Source: Embiotoca jacksoni
Lineage: Eukaryota; Chordata; Actinopteri; Embiotocidae
Direction: 5' to 3'
NCBI GenBank assembly: GCA_022577435.1
Contig: JAKOON010000012.1
Coordinates: 13,831,585 to 13,895,584 of the forward strand
DNA length: 64,000 nucleotides
Numbering within the stretch: position 1 is the stretch's first letter; every line of letters starts with the position of its first letter. Shown here piece after piece: positions 13,501 through 25,500 of the stretch. The position numbers and the translations under genes are program-made. Below the pieces are notes generated by a model. It saw only the letters and a program-made list of their open reading frames with translations. It was not told the origin of the DNA and ran no database searches.

Positions 13501-16500
13501 ACCAAAAGTATGGTGTGATCATTAATTACATAAAGTAGGCATAAGAAAACCTGGGCTCATTTTAAGCCAGAGCAAAAATATTGAAGTTCATATCACAACA
13601 AATAATTGGTTAAATAGCTATTTTTTTTTTTATTACAAAGGAGTGTGTCAGCACTGAAAAAACCACAATTATAAAATATGATCATATGGTTTCGCTTTTC
13701 AGCTCCAAAGAAATAAAAGATCTAAAAGCAAGGCTTTCGTTTTTTCTTGCAATTGCAGTTCTCTGAGGAAGTGAGAAAATGTAGTAAGCAAAATAAAGAA
13801 TTACTTGAGGCTTTCAAAATTTTTGGAACTAGGTCCAGGTTTGTGGTCTACCTCCTCTGACTTTCTATTTCTAACTATGAGGCTTCCGCAGATAAGGGTA
13901 CGCTATTTGTGTTTGTGCACATGAACAGTTTGTTTGTATTTATGTATGAGAAGATCTGAGTCTGCGTGAGTATAAGTATACGAGTACTCACATGCAGTAC
14001 AGTATGTGTCTCATCTTGTCTGTTTCTGTGTTAGTCTATGTCTTTGTTTTCACGGCTGAGTTGTTTTAGTGCTGTCATACAGACCTGTCAAAGCTAATCT
14101 TGATGGAACGTCCCAGCTCGGCCTCAATGACCCACTCACAACTCAGGGAGTCTTTGTAGTAGCCAGGCCATCCCGGGGAGAGGATGACACCAGACGGCCC
14201 TGAGTAGTGCCCCCCACAGGGAGCTGGAGGGATGGGGAAGATGAAGATGAAGGTAAAGAGAGGAGAGAGGAGAGGAGAGGAGAGAGGAGAGGAGAGGAGA
14301 GGAGAGGAGAGGAGAGGAGAGGAGAGGAGAGGAGAGGAGAGGAGAGGAGAGGAGAGGAGAGGAGGAATAAAAGTTGCTTTTTCAAAGATGATACCACTCA
14401 GTAATCTCTTTGTACCCACATGAAAAATATTGAAAAAAAAATACATATAGGATGAGTCATCAAAGTGCTGAGTTACACAGATACCTGGAAATAAATGCAG
14501 CTGGCTGGTTTGGGTGGATTGAGCTGCGTGTTCAACATAACCCACTCACATTTTATCAAAGTTGCCTCCGTTCTTTCTTTCCCATCCCAACTCAATAGTT
14601 TATATTTCTATCCAACATCCAAACCCAATATTCTGCTCTTCCATTTCAGTACCTTCACATTTGGGAATGAGTCCGCTCCACATCACCTTGCCGTCTTCCA
14701 GATGGCATGTGATGGTGTCAGCCCCCTGCGTCTTGATGAAGCCCTCCTCACAAACCACAGAGATGGAGCTCCCCAGTTGGAAATTGTCCCCAAAGCGCCG
14801 AGCGTTCAATGGGATGCCAGGGTCGGGGCACTCATTACGCCCAAAAGCTTGTAATGAAAAGAAAGAGAACAAGATCTAGTGACAAACGCTCTTGTGTGAA
14901 TGAGAAATGGGGTGTTTGAGTTGTAGGGAGATAAGGGAAATGGATGTAGCTGTCTGTAAGAGAGAAGAAAAAACCTGTGGAGGTCTGCTCTGTACACCTG
15001 AGGGTGACAAAAGCCTCTGTCTTTAGAGCTTGTGCTTTCGCCAGGAAAAATAATTACAATGGCATTGTAATAGTCAATAGGGCATGAGAGTTAAGGCCTA
15101 TATTCACAGTCCTAAATGGTGCTTTTTGTTTGTTAAGGCACCATTAGCTTTACTTTGGCTGCAGCACAGAAGCCTCTCCCCTTTAAGCTTAAACGTGTGT
15201 CAAAACACATTTTGTTCAGATTAGCATACTCATTCAACTGTAATCCAGTCATGTCACATCCACTTTGATTTTAACTTATGCTCTTGTCTAAATATTTATG
15301 GTATATTGCTTTGATGTGTTGTGGGGTGTCCTCAAGTGTTTTTAAAGGCACCAAGAAATCAAACGATTTAATTCAATACGGACAGTCACATAAATTACAG
15401 GTGCTGCTGAGCTTCTTTTCTCCTTATTATTAACAGAATATAAAACTAATTTAGACTTTACTACAATTCCCTGTTTCTCTGATTGTTTCTAAAGGTGAAC
15501 TAATTTAAGAGGTTGAGGAGTCCGTCTTGATATTTGCTTTGAGATAATCATCACACTAATGCCTGACCATAAAAGGAACAGGTTGGATGCATTTATTTGC
15601 CTGTAATAGATTTACAATGTTATGATTGTTTGAACAAACAGTCGCTTACTGCTATAGGTGATGTTAAACCCTCGCCCAGACATCGAGTGATCGGCCTGAA
15701 ACTCCAGCTGCAGAACGTTGCTGTTGGACGTCAGGTGGGAAGGAACTTCGGCCCCTGAGAAACGTCCAAGTATTGTGGCTCCTGTCTGATCCCCGTCTTT
15801 GATAGTGAGAAAGTCATAGGGAGGCTCCAAGTCAAAGTCATTGAAGGCCAGATGGATCCTGGAGCCAGGCTCAGAGATAATCAGCCACACGCAGTTGAGG
15901 TTGTTCCCGTAGCCTTCTGGGTAGTCGGGAGACAACACCGTCCCCATGGGTGCAGTGAAATTGGAGAAACAGGGGACTGTGTGATAGAAGGGAAAAATAT
16001 ATATATCAGCAATGATTAAAAAGACTTAAAATATCCTGTGCAAGGCAATTTGTTTCACAGGCCACATGCCGGTCTACACTGTGGATTCTGCCAGAACAGG
16101 ATCAGGCACAAAGATCCACATAGAACAATGTCAGTGCTGTATAAGTAGCTCAGCAATCAGGAGACACCACTGCTCCCATGGGCGTTTAGTAGCTGGAGAA
16201 ACATGAAACTGTAAGGGAGATGGAGCCGAGGAGTTAGCGCACAAAAATACAGACATATAGCAATATATGGCTCAGGAATACTGCACATGGTCCCAATGGA
16301 TGCTGTTAACTTGGATAAACAGAAGTCTAGTTTTTTGTTATGGATATGGGTTAGGTATATTGAAACTAAAAGGAGGAATTGAGGTTGTCCTGACCGAGGA
16401 CAATGTACAGTGTAATGCAGGTTTCTTTCTCTAAAGTATTTGTATAGCATAACATTTTCAAACCAACACTAAATAGCAAATATATGCTATCAATTTCCCA

Positions 16501-19500
16501 TTTTACTTTATGTGTAATGCTGGCTGTTTACAAATAATGGACTGCATGTTCAATTAACGACATGGCAATTAATCATCCAATAGCTTAGTGTCACTGTGAA
16601 CTTTCCAAGTGCATAAGTGATTGCTTCACTTGCTGTCGTCAAAAAAACTCCGAATGTGTTGGACTCACATATGCAGATGGGGATATTTGCTGACCACTGA
16701 TTGTTATTCTGGCAGGTTATCATCCTCTCCCCGATGAGCTCAAATCCAAACTGGCATTCAAATCGCAGAACATCTCCGTTTAAAAAACCACTGCCCTCCT
16801 GGTAGCCATACAGAGGTGTACCAGGGTCACCGCAACTCTCTTTGTCGATTTCTGTGGGGGAGGGGAGCAGAGGAGGGAGGATGGATGGAAATGGGGGAGA
16901 GAGGAAATGTGGAAAAGTAAAAGATTAAGTCAAGCCAAGTACTTTAAGATACTTTTTTTTCCTGAACATTATCTGTAAAAGTCCAGTTGAAGAGTTGGGT
17001 TGAGGAAGTATATTTTTAAGCGATAGAGAAGAGAGTGACAGACAGGCAGACAGATAGACAGAAAGCCAGACAGGGAAATAGATTTGTTGCTTCACTGAAA
17101 GACAGTCAGAGACAGACATGAATACAGACAGGGAGAGATGGTATCAGCACTACAGTCGGGTTACCTTTATAGTTGATCTTGAAGCCAATTGAGCCGACAC
17201 TCTCATCAGACTGGAGATGAAGCCACATCTGATGGGACATGCTGACAATCAGGTCTGGGACAAAGCTCCCCGTCAGGCTGCAGATAAGACAATAAGACAC
17301 TCTGGTATCAAAACACACTTTTCATACACCATCTCATCACACAATTATGAATGTTATGAAGAAACTTAATCTTAGATCTGAAAAATAAGAGTTTAAAATA
17401 AAGATGTTACACAATTTGCAGTGTTGCATAAACAAAAATAACAACTTCTATAGGGTATAACAAATTATATTTCAACAACGTAAGTCATACTAAAGGCATG
17501 CAATTTTATTTTATTTTATTTTTTTAACTAAAGTGCAGAACTTTTGTCTCTCCCATCTGCTGGTGAAAATAGTTACAACAATGCTCCATCTGCCTGCTCA
17601 GTTGTGGTTGTACAGTGGATAAATTGTGGATAAATGAAACAATAGGAATCACAACTCCTGCAAATTTACTCGTTTCACTATGAGAATTTGATCCATTCCT
17701 TCCAATAACGTTTGGAAAGTCAAGAGGAGTTGCATCATTGAAATATTTTATTAGCAAGTTAGCATACGGCTAAACCTGAAGTTTCCGCTTAGCTGGCAGA
17801 AGTCTCTGGTGTGAAAGCTCTGTTCATACAGCAAGTCCAGTATACATCCATTCAGTCAGCGTGGAAATGTCTCATCAGACACCATTTCTTACAATTTACC
17901 TGGCGATGAAGGGTTTAAGCACTGTGTGAAAGTGATGAGGGCAGATCTGACTGCAATATTATCATACATGTAACATACCCAATTAAGTATTTTATGCAGT
18001 ACTTACACTTGAATTATTGTTTTGGAGTCACCAACTTCCCCTCCATCGCCGATGGTTAGCGAATCATACCCAATTTCCAGGTCGAACTCTTCAAAGTTGA
18101 TCTGAATAACCTGTTGTCAAATAAAGTCATTTTAACAGTAAGTTCTTTTCAATGTGTTTAGGGACATTCCTACTGAAGCACTTATATATGTCAACATACA
18201 ATGCAGATATAATTCGGTTTCCAAAAAAGTTGGGACGCTATGTAAAATGTAAAAAAAAACTAGAATGCAATGATTTGCAAAACACACAAATCAATATTTT
18301 ATTGCAGATAGACTAAAAACAACATGTAAAATGTTGAAACTGAGAAATGTGATTGATTTACGAAAAATACATGCTTATTTTGAATTTGATGGAACCAACG
18401 GGTGACAGATCTGTACTCCAGACAGGCCAGTTTAGCTACCAGACTCTTCCGCGGTTTGGCCTTGTTTTTCTGAAATAAGCAAAGCCTTCTCTGAAAAAAT
18501 ACATTGTTTGGATAACAGCATATGTTGCTCCAAAACCTGTACATAATGTTGAGCATTAATTCCCAGATGTGATTATTCTAAATAATTCTCCAGCTTTATT
18601 ACCAAATAACCCACCATCTCGTTTATATGAAATTCCAAACATAGCTTCTCATTTCCATAACTTGTCTTTTTATAAGATGTTTCTGGAGATAGTTGAAGTG
18701 TAAAAGGCAACCCTACACAGAAAAAGTCTATGTAATGTCATAAGGCAGACAGCAACATGTTTGATCAAGCCATGCTTTAAAAGCCAAAGACTTCTCCGTA
18801 TCTTATGATTCAGATAGCTGCATAATATAGCCTATGTTCTAGTACTCTTGATGAATTATGCAGAATCTAACCCTAAAACTTAAATCAACAATGGCATCAA
18901 GAGAAAATTGAGAGCAAAAATAAAACTCAACTCGCATCAAATTTTCGACTGTTCATAGAATAAAGCTTTAACAGAGTGCATGTCCATGCCGTGCATCCCC
19001 ACAAAGGACACCGCAAACATCCTTCAAAGCAATACAGAATCTGACAGCAGCATTGCTTCACATTACTTTAGAGCACAAATCCAATTCTAAGAGCCAATCA
19101 CAGCGAGGCAAATTTCCAAGTCCAAAAATAGTAATTGCCTATCCACATTTACCCTTGAGATATCTTTGTTGGCTGTCATTGGTATATTTTTTTCCCCATT
19201 AACAAATGTACATAACATCACAAAAGATGACATTTAAACTGGCAACAGCTGCTGACTCTAATAATAATCATGTAAAACGGAGTCGGCTGCAGAGCCGTTG
19301 CACAATGATGCCACATTATCACAGCCTGCATTTTGTCTGCATGGATTAGCGATGAAAGGAAAGATGTTGTAATGACACTTGTGTCACATCTCTTGATAAC
19401 AAACATATGATGGCTGCCTGCTCATCTTTAGCTTTCCTGCTTTTTTTTCTGGCGATGGGGAGGACAACGCCTGCACAACATCCATGTATAACAGTCTCAT

Positions 19501-22500
19501 TACAATGCACACATAAGCATAATTACCATAATAACACTAATGGACCAAGTTTTAGTGCCAAGTCAGAGGCTTGTTTGCCTCAGAGAGTGCACAGTGGCAC
19601 AAGGCTACTGCACTTGCCAGTCTTAGTGAGTTCTGAATGAGGTTTAGTTGGTCAGTTACTGGTTATTAGCAGAATAACTGACACCCCCATGTATATAACT
19701 CGCTGGACAGAATACCAATATAGTGACAAATTTACATAGGACAACAGTAACAACCATTAGGAAAACAGCTTTGACCTCTTCACTGCAGGGAATAGCAGGT
19801 CTCATTCAATCATTATTTCTCACCATTTCTGTTACCCCACAAGAATGAAGTGAATCGCTAAATTGCCAAAAGCCTCGGTCAAACTGGTAGTCTGGTGAGA
19901 ACTGAAAGGCTATCCACTGCAGTTCTGACCACTAATAAGCAAAGCAACAATGAACTTAAGTCAAAATACATGCATATTCTATGTAACCTTTTCCTACCTT
20001 GGGAAACCCTCGGAAAACATTTGAATACATAACAGGAAGGAAACACCAATTGCTCTACACTGCAGAGATAATTTTCTGATGTAAAAAGGTGAGGGTACCC
20101 TCGCTGTGGGAACAGAAAAGAAATGCCCATTTGTGCTTATTGCATAACTAATGAGAGACTTGTTGATGAACAACGCACGAGACGTTACACCATGTTACTC
20201 ATGGTCTTCTGTAAACCTGTTCTGGGAGTTCTTCAATAAATTAATCAAGAAGATAAAAGCTATTGTTAAAAAACTGTTAAAAAAAAACACCCTGTGCAGT
20301 GCAAAGAGACGACTCAGAGGTACATATTGCGAAAGGTAGCCAAGTATTTATATTACTATCTGGGACTGCAGGTAGTAATGGAACTACACAAAAAAATGTC
20401 TCTCATTGTGTTCATCTACTATAACAGTAATCACTGGGCCTCTAATCTGTATCTTCAGTAACTGGCATGTATATTTTGGAAACAACTGCTCTAATAATGT
20501 TGCAATACAGAAATGAATTGGTAACGCACAACTTACATTGTAAATATGACTATAACTGAGTATTTTGTAGAATGCATTTGCATTTAACTTCTCAATTTAG
20601 ACAAATAAAAATATAAAAAATAAGTCGGGATTTTAAGGCCTGGTATTATTGGATTCTCTCATGACAACAGTAGCCGTTGGTTTTCATTGAAAAGTCCAAG
20701 AGTAAGAATACTAACTAAAAACTGAGGATAAGTTTTTTCCTACCTTGTTCGGATCGCTGGCAGTGATGATCCACACACACTGGGAGTTACTCTCATATTG
20801 AATAGGGAAGTTAGGGGATGTAAAAGTCCCAGAGGGTCCCTGTAGATTCGACCCACAAGTTTTCACTGCAACAGTACAGGAGAAATGTGAGGACACACAA
20901 GATATAAAGTACGGTGCAAAGTTTTAGACACTTTAAAATTTAAATTCAGGGAGGTGTCTGATTAGTAAGACAACGACCCCAAACAAACAGAAGGTTATGA
21001 AGAACGGATGAGGATGCATTTTGCAGTATTTTAGCTGACTCGGATAATCAGCTGCATTTATTCAAGCTAGAATATAAGGCTAAAGAAATTCAGCAGAGAA
21101 AGGACGACGCTGTGGTTGCATTAGACGTGCAAGAGGATATGGCTGGTGGGGACCATCCAGAAAATAAGCTGCTCGGAGTGAACAGTGACTGGTGGGGCCA
21201 CTGCTCATATTGCCCTCCAATGCCAACAGAAACTGAATAATTCTGCTGCAATGAATTTCAGCGTGGGCAGTTTTTGCTCAATGCTGTTGCTGACGCCATC
21301 TAAGAGAGATGCGTGTGTGTTAAAAAGCATGAAAGTTTTATGCGTCTCTTGGAAAGAGGTGAGGAAACCTTCTTTAGGATATCAACAATAAACTGGAAAA
21401 GACAACCGAAATCAGCAGGATCAACAGGGCAGATGATATTTTCGTCAACTGATGCTATGTTCTGGGTTAGAGTGATGAGCGTCATAAGTTCACTTTAAAT
21501 CACCCCTGTAGAGAGTGCCCTGTTAACCAGACACAGAGAAAGCGAGCTAGAGTGAAGGAGCGGCGGTCTGGCTGCTGTCAGAGCAGACTGACATCTGTGT
21601 GCAGATCAGGGCACAGCTGGGGGAGCAGTGTAAACTGTGAATGCAACACATTATCATCCACATTTTGTAATAAAAAATAAATGATGCAGTCCTTCTGGCA
21701 AAGCAGAGTTGCCACATTCCGTCTCAATATATTTAGCTGATTGTAGTGACCTGAACGAATTGTAATATATTTCCAGGAGCATTAAGGTGTCTCGGAACTC
21801 TTCAGACAGCCAAGGATTATGAAGCAGGAAACTGTTTGAATCTTGATTCATTTAAACAATGTGTTAAGAAATTACCAATGTGTATGGAAACTGACAAAGA
21901 AGCCAACATTTTAATAATTTAATCATTTTAATAAAAATTAAAAAAAATCGTCCATTGCAATGGATCACAGTAGACAATGTCAAATGCCAGTTTTTTTTTT
22001 TAGATACCGCCCATGTCTAATCAGTACTAGTAGTTTCCTAATGAATATGCACCTTCTTTTCTAGCTTTTGTTCTCTGCAAACAATATCATCTGGCTGCTT
22101 ATTGTTTTTTTTAATGGGTGTTACAAGGGAGAGACTTGGCGAATGCAACATAAGGATTTGGGGATTAGGTGTCAGAAGCTCAAGAGCAATGCATCCTGGT
22201 ACATGTAGGCACTGCCGGCACAGCTCTGCAAACAGGAAACCTCAGGAAAACTCCGCTTTCTTGGTCAATACAGCACACTGAGGAATCTCTTACTTTGCTT
22301 GACTTACGGTTAACACTGTGTGGTCAAACACATACAAAAAGGAAAGTTTTATCTTTCAATCTTCCAGTTCATAAAGTTGTCCAAGAACAACCAGCATGCC
22401 AAGTACTTTGAGGATCTGTACACAAGTGTATTCAGTTCCGTTTTAAATATCGATCTGACTAAGCTTTCTTTCATTCTGTGTACCATACTTTGTGTGACGT

Positions 22501-25500
22501 TACCGGATCAATCAAATATAAAAAAAATTAAAAAAAAAATCCTCACTGTACTTTTAGGGCCTGATTTACTAAAGGCTTGCGTGTATAACATCACGTGCCA
22601 GCTACACATCACCCACTCAAAATAATGTCCAAGCAGATCTACTAACGACATGCAGGTAGGATTGCATCTTTCAAATGTACAATTTAATACATGTTGTCCA
22701 TTTTACGCGTTTGCCTGAATGCATATGTAATATTGGGTGTTTCGACACGAACGTGCAAAATACTGGGAGAGGACATGCAACATAAATGTAGCACCTGCAA
22801 GGATATTTACTAAACCTGAAAGTAGAAATAGGAGACGTGATTGTGTGTGTATTATTGTGGTGAGAAGGAGACGCAGAAAGTCAAAAAATACATAGAGAAC
22901 GTGTTTTTCCACCTATTTAAATATTTCTGAGCTGTCAAAAAATATTTTGACATATCGTTTGTCCAGCGATAACATTTCTGAGTTATTGAATGAACTGAAT
23001 GTTGATTTATAGCCAACAACAAGGAGGAGCCACGTAATACTAGCAATTAAAAAACTTCTTACAACTCAGCATTTTCCTGCCTCTGGGTCATTCCAGCGTA
23101 TCGCTGTGCAGTATCTCGTCCAGTCCCGATATTCAGGTGTGCTGTCACAGGTCCTGAATGTGTCCCGCAGAATTCCCAGGAACATAAGGTTCCCGAGCAC
23201 TCGTGGGGCACTGAGTGAGACAAATTCATCTGCCCATCACAGAAAGATCTGGACCTGCTGCTAAGTGTTTGTTAGAAGCATCTTACTGTACTGTACCCTA
23301 CTGTAATATTGCATAAGTTTTATTATCGAGCGGGGTTTTTTTCACCTTTTTGTTTTTCCCACGGCATTGACTTTCTTGCTGATAATCTCCTATATAGCGT
23401 TTTGTTCTTGTTATTTTTATATTTCTTAATTTTAATGGGATCAGATTTCCTTTTGCGATCGCTGTTTTCCATTGTTGGAATCACTTTAACACACACAAAC
23501 CCCTCATTTAAATACAGCGATTTGCACCTGATATCAGTGACGCAAATACTCTTATTAAATCACCCGCAAAACGGTTGCAAAATAAATGAAAACTTTTGGA
23601 AAAAAACACGCAATTTAGTACCCTTTATTTGAGATCTTAGTAAATCAGGCCCTTAGTGCTCAAAACTTTTGCACATCACTGCACATGTTAAGTTAAATAA
23701 CAACTTCAAAATATCTCTGATAATCTATTTATATATCTACTTGTCTATCTGTCTCTCTATAGACATAGATATAGATATAGATGTATAGATATACAGTATG
23801 TTGGACACAGTATAAACCATCACTACAGAGCCTAAAAATCTTTTTAAAATTCTCAATGAATATTTATGGGACTGATGCTCAGAAGGCAGAGTAATACCTT
23901 CTGCATTGTAATATTACTGAAAGGTAATATATTGTTTGCACAAGTAGAAGGAAGGTCTATTAGCAGCATTTCCATTAATCAAATTCTAAAAGGTGCTCCA
24001 GGTATTATGAAACAGACAAACGAGCGCAGCATTTTGGAATAGAAAAGTAGAGAGCTGCAGCACTGCTGCTGCTGGTTTCATACATAATTAACAAAAATGA
24101 ACTTTCCTCTATCTGCATAGAGCGTATATCCAGAGGCCCTGTCTTAATCAAACTGTTTTATTAGTTCTTCAGAAGCCTCACTCACCCTTGCAGACAGGTC
24201 TGTGGTCGCTCCAAGCAGCGAAGACTTCGGCTACGCGCTGGCAGGAAATCGTTTTGGAACCCTGCAGCACATGGTCTTCATCACAGGTAAATTGAGCAGT
24301 TGCTCCGATGCTGAGAAGATAACAAACGTCATTAATGCCTGAAAAAGCAATCAATTCTTCCAAAATGACTCCTGATGAAATATCAAATTCATTATTTATT
24401 TCACATCGTTCATGGACAAATAAACATATAGGCAGTTGTCCAAAGACCTGAGAGTGGACTTAATGGTGGCAGGTAACTAACTCTCAGAGCCCAGAGGCCT
24501 CAATTTTATAACTAAAAATGATTTATAAAGCTGCATGAGCACTAGTATTATGTTATGTACACTGCAAGACAAAATAAGACCATCAAAGTCTGCTTTACAT
24601 CAAAGTAAATAATCTGAACTTTTTCCGATCCTGAGAGACATGATATGCTATTTGTGCTGGGAATATTATGTCTACTTAATGGTAGAGAAAAAGACTATAA
24701 AGCACAGCATCACCAAGAAGACTGTGGTAACTAGATCAAACATCTAATATATGACAGTCATATAAGAAAGGAGAAGAATGCTACGGGCTTCCATAAACAC
24801 ACAGCTGGATCATGTGCACACATTGTTGTTGACTTAAAGCATGTGACAGTAATACTAATGACACGCTACACGTCATATTATTGAAATTGTTTGGAGAGCA
24901 TACTTCGCAGCTCCTTAACTCTCCGTTACACAAATCTGAGCTCCTTCACCTGAGCTGTGAAGCACCAACTCACCTGAAGTCGGAGCCAACCCGTTTGCCA
25001 TTCTCCGGCTCCCCTGGGTCAGGGCAGTAATTAGACACCTGTTTGATTCCTCCTTCATTCACTACACAGGAAAAAAAAGCAGCAAGAACACTGTGAAAAA
25101 GACACTTTTATTGTCAAAGGTGCGTACGTTCAGAAAACATCCACTGCCACGAAAAGCCCCTGAACAGTAGATATATCCCTGCGTGTTCAACAGTTATGTT
25201 TAGTAACACAATTTGGTTCCAGGAATCATGTAGTCAGCCATTTGACAGTTTGACCTCATCTCTAAATGTCAGAGAGTTTTAACTGGCTGTTTTTTGGCAG
25301 TGCAGTTGTGAATTCACATTTGTGTTTTGTTATATCAGAGTGAGTGCCAAGGGTAAGTACAACTCTCTTACCTGTGCTAAACAAAACAGAGGAAAATCTA
25401 TCTGGGGCCAACTGGGACTTGGAGGATTAAATAACCTTCAACTATCAATTGTAGGAGCAGCAACAGACAGCCTTACCATGCATAATAATAATGTAAGCAC

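Larger units (their letters stand above)
15977..16668 (-). other. csmd3 intron between sushi 3 and CUB4, with exon-derived duplications
   Basis: This 692-bp intron contains two decayed copies of the CUB4 exon start with its acceptor (16151-16212 and 16265-16330), listed separately. Confidence 0.8.
20866..24185 (-). other. csmd3 intron between sushi 2 and CUB3, rich in transposon relics
   Basis: Most of this 3.3-kb intron appears to be an old Tc1-like element interrupted by a Harbinger-like element. The remainder has only a short imperfect ATAG/ATAT repeat at about 23752-23800. Confidence 0.75.

Noticed and set aside
14075..14545. 156-codon minus-strand open frame through the TCCTC array
   Set aside because: Only the part from 14223 down is a real exon (CUB5). 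The upstream part is intron made of SSPLL repeats encoded by the pentanucleotide array.
15612..15649. Extension of the CUB4 reading frame beyond NITYS
   Set aside because: A GTAAGC donor occurs at this point, and splicing restores TFG-NEC of sushi 4; the extra residues (SKRLFVQ...) are intronic.
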